Origin: Methanosarcinaceae archaeon
GTDB lineage: Archaea > Halobacteriota > Methanosarcinia > Methanosarcinales > Methanosarcinaceae
Length of the DNA: 37,185 nt
Direction: 5' to 3'
Assembly: GCA_017613335.1 (NCBI GenBank)
Contig: JAGAEB010000073.1
Location: 1 to 37,185 of the forward strand
Shown in pieces: positions 8,012 through 15,585 of this stretch. The translations under genes and the position numbers were made by a program. The notes below the pieces were generated by a model. That model saw only the letters and a program-made list of their open reading frames with translations, ran no database searches and was not told the DNA's origin. Position 1 is the first letter of the stretch, and each line of letters opens with the position of its first letter.

Positions 8012-8779
8012 TCAGCAGCGGCTGATGATCGTTCCGATGTCTTCGCCTTCAAGGTAGCGGCGGTAGTTTCCGGGTTCATTGGCATTGAAAATGCAGGCAT
8101 CGATCCCCGTCGAGTCCGCCAGATCGAGGATCTCTTTGACTTTTCCGAGCATGCCGCCCGTCACGTCCGTTCCCGCGCTGCTTCCGATGTACCGGGCAAA
8201 CCGGCCGAACGTTTCCGGCGTGATCCTGGGAATGACTTTTCCGTCACCGTCAAGAACGCCGTCGGCGGCGGATCCGAGTCCTGCTCTTTTTGCTCTGAGC
8301 GCTTTTGCAAGATACGGAAGGGACTGATCGCCCGAGATGATGCAGGCGCCTCTTTCGGAATCCATGGCCACGTCTCCGTGAAGGACGGGGACAAGGCCGT
8401 TCTCAAGCATGAGCGTGATCTGATCCGTCAGGAAAGATGAGATGCGTCCGTTCTCGCAGACAGCAAAGGCGAACGGGTTCAGAGGCATCGCTCTGATCCC
8501 GTGTTTCCGGAGCGCGCTGACGACAAGATCGTTGAGCTGCCGGACTGAGTCGTGGGTGACCATGACGCCTTCGGCGTCGAATCCTTTGTCAAGGCCGTAT
8601 TTTTTGGCATAGGTATGCCCGTAGGAGCCTGCGCCGTGAACGATGATCAGCGGCCTGTCGTATCCGGAAATTTCTTCCGCGATCCTTTCGAGTTCCTCCG
8701 GTCTGGCTTTTCCTTCCGGTGACGTTTTATCCGTGACGGCGCTTCCGCCGATCTTGATGATTGTGAGATCTGAGATCAT
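8012..8779 (-). CDS. ipk: Isopentenyl phosphate kinase
   Basis: A 255-residue amino acid kinase-fold enzyme that phosphorylates isopentenyl phosphate to isopentenyl diphosphate with ATP, the final step of the archaeal alternative mevalonate pathway. It shows the N-terminal IIKIGGSAVTDK loop, the HGAGSYGH segment containing the histidine characteristic of IPK, VLHGDVAMD with ISGDQ, and the C-terminal GTDVTGGMLGKV motif. Length is typical. It starts 15 bp after the mvk stop codon and is presumably co-transcribed with mvk. Confidence 0.96.
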   Translation of the reverse strand: MISDLTIIKIGGSAVTDKTSPEGKARPEELERIAEEISGYDRPLIIVHGAGSYGHTYAKKYGLDKGFDAEGVMVTHDSVRQLNDLVVSALRKHGIRAMPLNPFAFAVCENGRISSFLTDQITLMLENGLVPVLHGDVAMDSERGACIISGDQSLPYLAKALRAKRAGLGSAADGVLDGDGKVIPRITPETFGRFARYIGSSAGTDVTGGMLGKVKEILDLADSTGIDACIFNANEPGNYRRYLEGEDIGTIISRC

Positions 8780-8794
8780 GATCTATCAGCTTTT

Positions 8795-10249
8795 TCAGAT
8801 TTTATTTTCCCTTTCAGGAGTACCTGTTTTCTGTTCCGCTCTTCCGGCATTTCTGTTTTTGCTTTTTCCGTTTCCGGTCTTCAGGTATGCTTTTTTCGCC
8901 CCGGCCGCCATGCTTTTCACGGAAACGATCTTCGGTTTTCCCGCGCCGTTTTTCCCGCCGGCTTTTCCGGATTCTGATGTCCTGCCTTTTGCGGGAACGG
9001 TTTTTGCTTTTTCCGCTCCGTTCTTCACGGACACCGTTTTTGTTTTTTCCGCACCGTCTTTCACAGATGCTGTCTTTGCGCTTTCCGCGCCGTCTTTCAC
9101 AGATGCTGTCTTTGCGCTTTCCGCGCCGTCTTTCGCAGACGGTGTTTTTGATTTTGTCTTTCCGGGCTCTGTTTTTGCGTGCCCTGTCTTTATTTCTCTC
9201 GTGCTGTTTTTCGCATGTCCTGCTTTTGCTCCGCCTGTTCCGGCTTTCGGATATCCCGGTCTTGTCCCCGCTTTTTCGTCTTTTGCTTTTCCGGATCCGT
9301 TTTCTCCCGGTCTCTTTTCCTCTTTCGTGCGGCCGGTGTTTTTTTCGATGCGGACGCCTTCATTCGTCGTTCTGCAGACGAACGCGTCGCCGCCGGCTCT
9401 TTTGATCGCATGGGACACGCGCGGGATGTTCTTGTATTCGCAGAACGCGATCATGCAGCCGCCGCCGCCGGCGCCTGTGATCTTTGAACCGAAGGCGCCT
9501 GCTTTTCTGGATGCGTAAACAAGCGCAGACAGTTCCGCAGAACCGACGCCGATCGAATCGAGGAGTCCCTGATTGATGTTCATCAGTTCGCCGACGGCTT
9601 TGAAATTCCCTTCCGAGACGTATTTTTCGCCTGTCTTTGAAATGCTGCTGATCGTTTCCATGATCGGATCGATGATGACCGGATATGTGTCTTTCAGTTC
9701 CGCCACATTCGAAACGAGACGGCGTGTCGATGAAAATCTGCGCGTGTTGCCGATCACGACGGACGTTTCGGGAAAATCGGATCTCGTTCTGTCCGGGATC
9801 TTGACGATGCCGCCGAACGTCGAGACGAAAGTATCTGTCGGACTCGCTCTGCCCTGAACGGCCGTTTCTGCCGCATGACCTGTTGCGGCAATCTCCTCAT
9901 CCGTCATCCCGCAGTTGAAATAAGTGTCGAGCGCCTTGATCAGAGCGATCACGAGCGCCGCGGAAGAACCGAGACCGGATCCGACCGGGATGTCTGAATC
10001 GATATCGATGCAGAGGTTCTCCATTTCCGTTCTTTTGCGCATCAGTTCAAGAACGGCGGCGATATACGGGTGTTTTTTAGGATTGATGCCTGATGCATCA
10101 TCACCATCGGATCTGACGTGCATGTGTTCGGCAGGTTCCAGAGAAACTCTGGCGCGAAGATCGATCGCACAGGCCATTGCCGTTTTTCCGTAAACGACCG
10201 CATGTTCTCCGAAGAGAAATATTTTTCCGGGGGCCGAGCAGGTAATCAT
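8795..10249 (-). CDS. mvk: Mevalonate kinase with long Lys/Ala-rich repeat tail
   Basis: 484 residues. It phosphorylates mevalonate to 5-phosphomevalonate (GHMP kinase family). The catalytic core covers residues 1 to about 302: APGKIFLFGEHAVVYG at the N terminus, the ATP loop GSGLGSSAA (91-99), the catalytic aspartate in SPTDTFVSTFGG (about 139) and GAGGGG (269-274). Archaeal mevalonate kinases usually stop near 300 residues. Here about 180 more follow, rich in Lys, Ala, Gly and Glu, with 12-residue units such as SVKDGAESAKTA. The ATG at 10249 has a GGAGAG site; upstream in-frame codons are not homologous. It is the first gene of an mvk-ipk pair. The core identification is firm; the tail has no recognisable fold. 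Confidence 0.96.
   Translation of the reverse strand: MITCSAPGKIFLFGEHAVVYGKTAMACAIDLRARVSLEPAEHMHVRSDGDDASGINPKKHPYIAAVLELMRKRTEMENLCIDIDSDIPVGSGLGSSAALVIALIKALDTYFNCGMTDEEIAATGHAAETAVQGRASPTDTFVSTFGGIVKIPDRTRSDFPETSVVIGNTRRFSSTRRLVSNVAELKDTYPVIIDPIMETISSISKTGEKYVSEGNFKAVGELMNINQGLLDSIGVGSAELSALVYASRKAGAFGSKITGAGGGGCMIAFCEYKNIPRVSHAIKRAGGDAFVCRTTNEGVRIEKNTGRTKEEKRPGENGSGKAKDEKAGTRPGYPKAGTGGAKAGHAKNSTREIKTGHAKTEPGKTKSKTPSAKDGAESAKTASVKDGAESAKTASVKDGAEKTKTVSVKNGAEKAKTVPAKGRTSESGKAGGKNGAGKPKIVSVKSMAAGAKKAYLKTGNGKSKNRNAGRAEQKTGTPERENKI
9021..9170 (-). repeat. 36-bp tandem repeat in the mvk tail
   Basis: Two nearly identical 36-bp copies (9061-9096 and 9097-9132, containing tcacagatgctgtctttgcg), flanked on both sides by diverged copies, encode the SVKDGAESAKTA repeats. 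The frame is preserved. Confidence 0.9.
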
Positions 10250-10697
10250 TTGAAAAACTCTCCGAAAACGCCTGGTACGGCGTCTGAGATTAATTTTAAC
10301 GAAAAACGACCCCCTCCTATTTAAAAAATGACCTGATATTTTCCGATCTTCCCGGTGTCTGCCGACATTGCTGACATCCGTCGATGTTTTTCTGTGTCTT
10401 CCGAGATCGCCGGCATCTCGTGACATAACTATCCCACCCTGCTTTTTTCTTCTTCCTTTTCCGGCGGTTCTCTCCGTCTGAAGGTTTTCTCATCCGCATT
10501 CTTTTTTAGTGATCGGCTCTTTTCTGTATCAGCTGATCTCCTGCCGGGCGATCATCAGGCCGGAAGGCCGGGATCTCTTGGTCAGGAAAACGGATATCCG
10601 GAATAAATATCGGAATATATGTCCGGAACAGACGTCCGGAACAGACATCCGGAATATATGTCCGGAAAACAGCCGCAGGAAAAGGGTGATCTGAAAT
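10250..10697. other. 448-bp divergent gap between mvk and rnhB
   Basis: Holds the mvk promoter near 10318-10328 and a short tandem repeat close to rnhB (10605-10675, units such as cggaatatatgtc and cggaacagacgtc). The middle part contains no gene I can support. Confidence 0.6.
10318..10328 (-). promoter_or_regulatory. Probable mvk-ipk promoter (TATA box)
   Basis: The minus-strand TTTTTTAAATA box lies about 70 bp ahead of the mvk ATG, which would give a leader of about 45 nt containing the GGAGAG site. Confidence 0.55.
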
Positions 10698-11393
10698 ATG
10701 ATGATGGTCGGGATTGATGAAGCCGGAAAAGGACCTGTGATCGGTCCGATGTGCATCGCAGGTGTCTGCGCGGATGAGGAACTTTTAAAGAAATTCCGTC
10801 TGATGGGCGTCGATGATTCCAAAAAACTGACGCCGAAAAAAAGAGAACAGCTTGCCGCAGAGATCAGAAAATATGCGGAAGGCCGCTGGTTCATCCTGGA
10901 GGTTGCGGCATCCCAGATCGACGACCTCCGGAAGATCATGACGATGAATGAAGTGATGGTCGTCTGTTTTTCAAAAGTCCTGGAAGGCCTTTCAGATCTG
11001 CCGTTCGACAGCGTTATCCTCGATGCGGCAGACGTTTCCGAGGAACGCTTCGCCCGCCGCGTCAAAGAGACTTTTTCTGAAAAGTTCCCGGAAAAAGCTG
11101 AAAAGATAACATACATCTCCCACCACAAAGCCGATGCGATGTGCCCCGCCGTCTCTGCCGCCTCCATCCTGGCCAAAGTCAGAAGAGACGAACTCATCTC
11201 AGCGATCTCAAAGAAAGAAAATGCCGATTTCGGAAGCGGCTACCCGTCCGATCCCAAAACGAAAAAATTCCTGGCCGACTGGCTCCTGACACATGACGAT
11301 TTTCCGTACTATGTGAGAAAATCCTGGAAAACGGCCTCGTCCCTTCTCCCGGAAAACAAAAGATGGGGATACATCGCCGACAAAGATGAATGA
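10698..11393 (+). CDS. rnhB: Ribonuclease HII
   Basis: A 231-residue endonuclease that cleaves RNA in RNA-DNA hybrids and at ribonucleotides embedded in DNA, acting in replication and repair. The N-terminal motif is GIDEAGKGPVIGP, with lysine where most relatives have arginine. Further acidic active-site residues lie in DSVILDAAD, and the HHKADAMCPAVSAASILAKV motif is characteristic of type II RNases H. The ATG at 10698 is preceded by GGTGAT seven bases upstream, a perfect archaeal Shine-Dalgarno core. It lies 27 bp ahead of the nth start and is likely co-transcribed with it. Confidence 0.97.
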   Translation: MMMVGIDEAGKGPVIGPMCIAGVCADEELLKKFRLMGVDDSKKLTPKKREQLAAEIRKYAEGRWFILEVAASQIDDLRKIMTMNEVMVVCFSKVLEGLSDLPFDSVILDAADVSEERFARRVKETFSEKFPEKAEKITYISHHKADAMCPAVSAASILAKVRRDELISAISKKENADFGSGYPSDPKTKKFLADWLLTHDDFPYYVRKSWKTASSLLPENKRWGYIADKDE

Positions 11394-11420
11394 ATCTGTC
11401 AGAGATATACGGTGAGCAGC

Positions 11421-12566
11421 ATGAGCCCGAAAACCCCGAACCGCAAAGACACATCCGGATCAGAAAAAACAGAACCCGAAGCCGGCAAAACAAAAAACGG
11501 TACCGCAAAGAACGCCGCAAAGAACGCCGCAAAGAACGCCGCAGAGAACGCCGCAAAGAACGCCGCAGAGAAAACCGCTGCGGAGAAAACCGCTGCGGAG
11601 AAAACCACTGCGGAGAAAACCGCTGCGGAGAAAACCACTGCGAAGAAAACCACTGCGAAGAAGACAAATGAAGCAGTGAAAAAAGATGCCGGATCCGGCG
11701 CACCGGCGCATCCGCATGACGGAAACATTCCTGAAATGACGACCGAAGAAGCCGTCGAGATCATCGGCGAACTTGATCATCTTTATCCGCACACGCCGGC
11801 AGAAAAGAATTTCCTTAAATTCGACAATCCTTTCCAGATCCTCATCATGACGATCCTTTCCGCGCAGACGACGGATGCGACCGTCAACAGCATCCGCGGT
11901 GAACTTTTCAGAACTTATCCGACGCCTGCAGATCTGGCGGGCGCAGACGTTTCCGATGTTGAACGGATCATCCATCCGGCCGGTTTTTTCCACGCAAAAG
12001 CCGGACACATCATGAAAACGTCGGAAAGACTCTGTACCGCTTACGGCGGCGAAGTCCCGGCCGACATGAACGAACTGACGACGCTTTCAGGCGTCGGCCG
12101 GAAGACTGCCAACATCGTCCTCGAACACGCCTTCGGGATCACAGTCGGGATCGCCGTCGACACGCACGTCGGCAGGCTTTCAAAAAAACTCGGCTTTACG
12201 GAAAACACGGATCCCGTCAAAGCCGAAAAAGATCTCATGGCGCTTTTCCCTGAAGAATGGTGGGGCGAGATCAATTATCTCCTGATAAGACACGGCCGGG
12301 AAGTCTGTCAGGCCAAAAAACCCGACTGCGCGCACTGCGCCGTCCGGGAACACTGTCGGGATTTCATGAACCGTGAAAACTATAATCGACGGAAAATGTT
12401 TTATACGCGGGCAACATTACCGTTGATCGAATATTACAAGCAGTCAATTCACGGAGAAAAAAAATCAATGAATATACTATCAGGTATAATCTTCGGCGCC
12501 GTTTTCGGTGCGATATTCGGAATTGTATCATATTATATCAACAAGAAAAACAAGTCCCGCCTGTAA
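11421..12566 (+). CDS. nth: Endonuclease III with Lys/Ala-rich N-terminal repeats and C-terminal membrane-like extension
   Basis: About 381 residues. It is a base-excision repair glycosylase/AP lyase for oxidised pyrimidines. The core has the helix-hairpin-helix LSGVGRKTANIVL with the catalytic lysine, the catalytic aspartate in VDTHVGRLSKKLG, and a 4Fe-4S cluster motif C-x6-C-x2-C-x5-C near the end. Before the core are about 65 residues of AAKN, AAEKT and TAEKT repeats. After the cluster, where the enzyme normally ends, about 70 more residues continue in frame, ending in a hydrophobic segment (GIIFGAVFGAIFGIVSYY) and a basic tail. That end may be a separate small gene (see 12468-12566). The start is the ATG at 11421, with GGTGAG just upstream; a GTG at 11412 is the alternative. 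Confidence 0.93.
   Translation: MSPKTPNRKDTSGSEKTEPEAGKTKNGTAKNAAKNAAKNAAENAAKNAAEKTAAEKTAAEKTTAEKTAAEKTTAKKTTAKKTNEAVKKDAGSGAPAHPHDGNIPEMTTEEAVEIIGELDHLYPHTPAEKNFLKFDNPFQILIMTILSAQTTDATVNSIRGELFRTYPTPADLAGADVSDVERIIHPAGFFHAKAGHIMKTSERLCTAYGGEVPADMNELTTLSGVGRKTANIVLEHAFGITVGIAVDTHVGRLSKKLGFTENTDPVKAEKDLMALFPEEWWGEINYLLIRHGREVCQAKKPDCAHCAVREHCRDFMNRENYNRRKMFYTRATLPLIEYYKQSIHGEKKSMNILSGIIFGAVFGAIFGIVSYYINKKNKSRL
11505..11665 (+). repeat. In-gene 12/15-bp tandem repeats in nth
   Basis: 12-bp units (aagaacgccgca) expand into 15-bp units (gagaaaaccgctgcg), encoding the AAKN and AEKTA repeats at the N terminus of endonuclease III. The reading frame is kept throughout. Confidence 0.92.
12399..12406 (+). 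promoter_or_regulatory. Possible internal TATA box ahead of the small membrane ORF
   Basis: The element ttttatac lies just after the Fe-S cluster codons of nth and about 65 bp before the ATG at 12468. Transcription would start near 12428, giving a leader of about 40 nt that includes a GGAGA site. Weak on its own. Confidence 0.35.
12468..12566 (+). CDS. Possible 32-residue single-pass membrane peptide nested in the 3' end of nth
   Basis: An ATG in the nth frame, preceded by GGAGA ten bases upstream, could start a 32-residue peptide. It would have one hydrophobic helix (SGIIFGAVFGAIFGIVSYY) and a basic end (INKKNKSRL). The preceding stretch of nth (about 12370-12467) looks like translated leader sequence, with no endonuclease III features and a TATA-like element. 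I infer that a small gene was originally separate and that the upstream stop codon of nth has been lost. Alternatively the segment is simply a membrane anchor of Nth. I recognise no family. Confidence 0.4.
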   Translation: MNILSGIIFGAVFGAIFGIVSYYINKKNKSRL

Positions 12567-12914
12567 GTAAACGAACCGGAAATTTCCGGGTTATCCCGGC
12601 ATTGTTGATTCCCGGGTCAGAACGGGATCATCGGAAAAATCCGGGAAATCCTGAAAATCCGGATATTCTGTTTCCCGTAAAAAAAGAAAAAGATCAAAAA
12701 ATAAAGCCGTCCGGAATGCCTTTCAGGCATTTCCGGATCTCTTTTTCCGCCGGCCGGATCCGCCGTCCGTTTTTTCCGGTGTCCGTTTTTTCTGTCTGTG
12801 ACAGGCCGGTGTCCGTTCCGGCCCGGCGGGATCATCGTTTTTGTTTTCAGTTTTTGCTTATCATTTTTTTAAGTTTTGTTTTTCAGTCTTTTCTGTTTTT
12901 CAGTCCCTTGATTT
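12567..12914. other. 348-bp gap between convergent nth and a minus-strand gene
   Basis: Contains the terminator hairpin at 12711-12747 and T-rich, low-complexity DNA (12780-12914). No supportable gene. Confidence 0.5.
12711..12747. terminator. Bidirectional terminator hairpin
   Basis: Inverted repeat ccggaatgcc (12711-12720) / ggcatttccgg (12726-12736), with one bulged base and loop tttca. A T-run follows on the plus strand and an A-rich stretch precedes it, serving as a T-run for the minus strand. Confidence 0.65.
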
Positions 12915-13316
12915 TCATTCGCTTTTGTCTTTTGTTTTTTCAGACATCTTCGCTTTGATGAATTCCGTCAGGAGCATGTCGTTATATTTTTCGGCGCGGC
13001 TTCCGCCGATGGGGTAGCCGTACATTTTTCCGTCTTTGAAAATGCCGATCGACGTTCCTTCTTCCGGAATGATCGTCATTTCTTCCTTCGTTTTTTCCGC
13101 GGATCCGGCTGCGTCTTCTGACCCGGATCCTTCTTCGTCATCGTCATCATTCAGGTAATCATAGATGAATTCCCTGACGGTGATCTTTTCTCTGAGCAGG
13201 AGGATGTCCGAGAGATGTTCACCATAGAATTTTGAATTCTGAATGATCCCGACGATATATTCTTCCTGAAATTCCATCTTGTCGCTCCGGGCTGTTCTGT
13301 ATCCGTTTTGTTTCAT
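12915..13316 (-). CDS. Protein of unknown function with two similar halves
   Basis: 133 residues, acidic and soluble, with no recognised family. The two halves resemble each other. In the first, IVGIIQNSKFYG is followed by LREKITVREFIYDYL; in the second, SIGIFKDGKMYG is followed by AEKYNDMLLTEFIKAKM. Each pairs an (I/V)GI-x4-K-x-YG motif with an E-F-I helix. A linker of Asp, Glu, Ser and Gly joins them. The ATG at 13316 overlaps the stop codon of the nitroreductase gene (ATGA), so translation is probably coupled and the products may be functionally linked. Expression is plausible from coding character and operon position; function is unknown. Confidence 0.75.
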   Translation of the reverse strand: MKQNGYRTARSDKMEFQEEYIVGIIQNSKFYGEHLSDILLLREKITVREFIYDYLNDDDDEEGSGSEDAAGSAEKTKEEMTIIPEEGTSIGIFKDGKMYGYPIGGSRAEKYNDMLLTEFIKAKMSEKTKDKSE

Positions 13317-13876
13317 TTCATGTAATTGACGACGCCTTCGCGGCGCGGAGCCGGTTCAGGCGCATCGCCGGCTGCATAGCCGAGCGCCAGTGCGTAATAC
13401 GTTTCGTAGTTCTCCGGGATGCCCATTTCTTTTTTGAAGGCGGCGCCGCGGCGTCCCATCATGGCCAGCTTAAATGAAGCGATGTAGCAGGAGCCGATCC
13501 CGAGAGAATGTGCGGCGAGAGCCATGTTCTCCGTCGCATTGGCGCAGTCCGTTGCAGCATAATCCGCTTTTTTGTCGCCGGAAACGATGATGACGACCGG
13601 CGCATTGTAAAATGTGTGAAAACCGGGCATCTTCGCTCTTTCTTCCATCATCGGGATTTTGGAGGCTGCCATCAGCGTCCGGACTTCCTCAGAAATCCTG
13701 TTCAGGAAATCCTTGTTCGTGATGACGGTGAAATGCCAGGGCTGAATGCCCAATCCCGTTGCGGCGTACTGTCCTGCCTTCAGGATCTCTTCGATCGCAT
13801 CCTGCGGAACTTCGTCCGGCAGATAGGAACGGATGCTGCGGCGGGTCAGGATTGTTTTCATTGTTTCGTTTGTCAT
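13313..13876 (-). CDS. Nitroreductase-family flavoprotein
   Basis: A 187-residue FMN-dependent NAD(P)H oxidoreductase of the nitroreductase fold, normally a dimer in the cytoplasm. The FMN-binding start TRRSIRSYLPDEVP (11-24) and AGQYAATGLGIQPWHF are diagnostic, as are the central ENMALAAHSLGIGSCYI and the C-terminal ALALGYAAG. The physiological substrate cannot be deduced. The ATG at 13876 has an AGGTGAT site four bases upstream, which excludes the slightly longer start at 13885. Its stop codon overlaps the start of the 133-residue protein. Confidence 0.93.
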   Translation of the reverse strand: MTNETMKTILTRRSIRSYLPDEVPQDAIEEILKAGQYAATGLGIQPWHFTVITNKDFLNRISEEVRTLMAASKIPMMEERAKMPGFHTFYNAPVVIIVSGDKKADYAATDCANATENMALAAHSLGIGSCYIASFKLAMMGRRGAAFKKEMGIPENYETYYALALGYAAGDAPEPAPRREGVVNYMK

Positions 13877-13889
13877 GATGATCACCTGA

Positions 13890-14000
13890 TGGTTGTTATG
13901 ATTGTAAGATGATGGGTTATGAGATGATTGTGAATATGAGATGATCGTGAATGATGAGATGATTCCGGGTTATGAAATGACTCTCATATTTTGATGATCC
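13890..14000. repeat. Imperfect GATGA-rich tandem repeat
   Basis: The short gap between the HTH regulator and the nitroreductase gene consists of imperfect copies of gatgatgggttatga, gatgattgtgaatatga and similar units. Confidence 0.75.
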
Positions 14001-14034
14001 GGCCGGCGGAATGCAGACCGGTATGATGCGTTTC

Positions 14035-15225
14035 TCATTCTTTTCTCTCTTTGACCGGGACTTTCCTTTCTTCGATCATGTCGATCAGTTCGTCGCGGCC
14101 CCCGATCTTTTCGAGTTCTTTCCGGGGGATCAGGACCGTTGAGTCGACCGACTTGACTTTGGCCGGCCCGTCGATCAGGAAGATGGATTCCGTTCCGGCG
14201 ACTTCGGAAATGCTGCTCATCAGTTTCGCTCTTCTGACGGTCGTCGGATTGTATTGACTGACGCCCGTCAGGATGACGGAGCGGCTGTCTTTTGAAATGG
14301 CTTTGAAAGGCGCCTGTCCGGTTTCTCTGACATCGTAGCCGAGTGTCGAGATATAGCCCAGCATGATGTCGTCATCGGCCTTTCCGGAAATGTCTGTCAC
14401 TGCCGGGACGAGCGGTGCAGGCACCGGATATTTTTCAGCCGGCAAAGATACGGACGGTCCGGAAAGATCCGCCTGCACGGTGTTTTTCCGGATGCCTGAA
14501 GGCAGCGTGCCGGAAGACAGAGCGCCCGGCGGCAGCGCGCCTGATGACAGAACACCCGATGACAGAGAGGCTCCGGCCGCCGGTTCCGGCAGTTTGCTTT
14601 CCCGTTTTTTGTTTTTCGGACCGGATGACATGAGCAGATCGATCGGGATCGGCTGCAGGATATCGATCGGTTTTGCCAGTTCGACGTTGAAGATCTCCTC
14701 AAGCGAGAGAACGATATCGATCGACGCATCCATGCCGTCTTCTTCGTATTTGCTGATCGTCCGGCGTGAGACGCCGACGACACTTGCCAGCGCGCCCAGG
14801 GACATGTCGTGCGACAGACGCGCTTCGCGGAGCGCTCCGCCGTCGATCGACACATAAAGACCGCCCGGCGCCGCCGAGATCAGCGTCGGGATGTCCTCCA
14901 CAAAATAATCGTAAAGCGTCCGCAGACTGATCGCGACGACATTGTAACGCATGTAAACGACGTTGTCTTCCAGCAGCTGGTCTCTCGTTTTGGCGCCGAT
15001 GACGATCGGCACGCCGTTCAGATAAGCAGCCAGGACACGCATTTCCTTCGCGGTCTCTTCGTTGATGCCGTCGATGTTGAACAGGACTTTGCACAAAAGA
15101 AGCGTATCATCCCTTCTGGCGGCGATATCGAAGCTCCGCGGCCGGATGTTACAGCGATCCGATACGGAAAAACCTGCCATCCGCAGAATTTCAATAATCT
15201 GATCAATAAGGACTTCTTTTGTCAT
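14035..15225 (-). CDS. Archaeal HTH-type transcriptional regulator (Cro/CI-like HTH)
   Basis: 396 residues, matching the architecture of the conserved euryarchaeal family often named putative HTH-type transcriptional regulatory protein. The N-terminal domain (residues 1 to about 115, beginning MTKEVLIDQIIEILRMAGF) is alpha/beta and looks like a restriction-endonuclease-type fold. The central helix-turn-helix is in SLGALASVVGVSRRTISKYEE (about 141-161). The C-terminal half again has an alpha/beta domain (YISTLGYDVRETGQAPFKAI). A Ser/Pro/Gly linker of 5-residue repeats (LSSGV, LSSGA, LPPGA) separates the halves. The ATG at 15225 sits close behind a TATA box, so the message is nearly leaderless. 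Targets are unknown; autoregulation is possible given a direct repeat at the promoter. Confidence 0.88.
   Translation of the reverse strand: MTKEVLIDQIIEILRMAGFSVSDRCNIRPRSFDIAARRDDTLLLCKVLFNIDGINEETAKEMRVLAAYLNGVPIVIGAKTRDQLLEDNVVYMRYNVVAISLRTLYDYFVEDIPTLISAAPGGLYVSIDGGALREARLSHDMSLGALASVVGVSRRTISKYEEDGMDASIDIVLSLEEIFNVELAKPIDILQPIPIDLLMSSGPKNKKRESKLPEPAAGASLSSGVLSSGALPPGALSSGTLPSGIRKNTVQADLSGPSVSLPAEKYPVPAPLVPAVTDISGKADDDIMLGYISTLGYDVRETGQAPFKAISKDSRSVILTGVSQYNPTTVRRAKLMSSISEVAGTESIFLIDGPAKVKSVDSTVLIPRKELEKIGGRDELIDMIEERKVPVKERKE
14500..14572 (-). repeat. In-gene 15-bp repeat in the HTH regulator linker
   Basis: Five imperfect 15-bp copies encode the LSSGV/LSSGA/LPPGA/LSSGT/LPSGI linker. 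The frame is kept. Confidence 0.8.
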
Positions 15226-15250
15226 TGTGGATAATAGTATGAATGCACTT

Positions 15251-15260
15251 CTATATAAGG
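15251..15260 (-). promoter_or_regulatory. TATA box of the HTH regulator gene
   Basis: The minus-strand CCTTATATAG box lies about 30 bp ahead of the ATG, predicting a leader of only a few bases. The 15-bp sequence ataaggacttctttt occurs both here (15255-15269) and inside the first codons (15206-15220). Confidence 0.6.
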
Positions 15261-15339
15261 ACTTCTTTTCCCGCCGCTCTTTTTTCTGATACCGGGCGGC
15301 TCAAAAGATCCCCCGGCATCTGCCGGATCTCAGCGTCCT

Positions 15340-15486
15340 CATCTGTCCTTTCCTTTCACTGCCCTTCCCTTTCACTCCTTTCCTTTCACTGTCAGCTGTC
15401 TGCGCTGCCCGTCATCTTCACTGCCCTTCCCTTTCACTCCCTTTCCTTTCACTGTCAGCCGTCTGCACTGTCCGTCATCTTCACCT
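15340..15486. repeat. About 62-bp tandem repeat in a 360-bp divergent gap
   Basis: Two copies of about 62 bp (15359-15420 and 15421-15483, both beginning ctgcccttccctttcactc) plus partial copies before and after. Together with the two promoters this accounts for most of the gap 15226-15585, which holds no other gene. Confidence 0.9.
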
Positions 15487-15549
15487 GTCTGCCCTCTGTG
15501 TTTTCTCTGTCTGTTTTCACATTTCTTCCGGCTGCCTGAACTGATACCC

Positions 15550-15557
15550 TTTATATC
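15550..15557 (+). promoter_or_regulatory. TATA box of the RaSEA gene
   Basis: The element tttatatc is centred about 32 bp before the ATG at 15586, and there is no ribosome-binding site. The transcript is probably leaderless. Confidence 0.6.
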
Positions 15558-15585
15558 CTGTGAAACAGTTTATCGCTCAGATATC

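Noticed and set aside
12602..12958. 118-codon frame after nth
   Set aside because: Phe/Ser/Arg-rich reading of T-rich intergenic DNA that crosses the terminator hairpin and enters the opposite gene.
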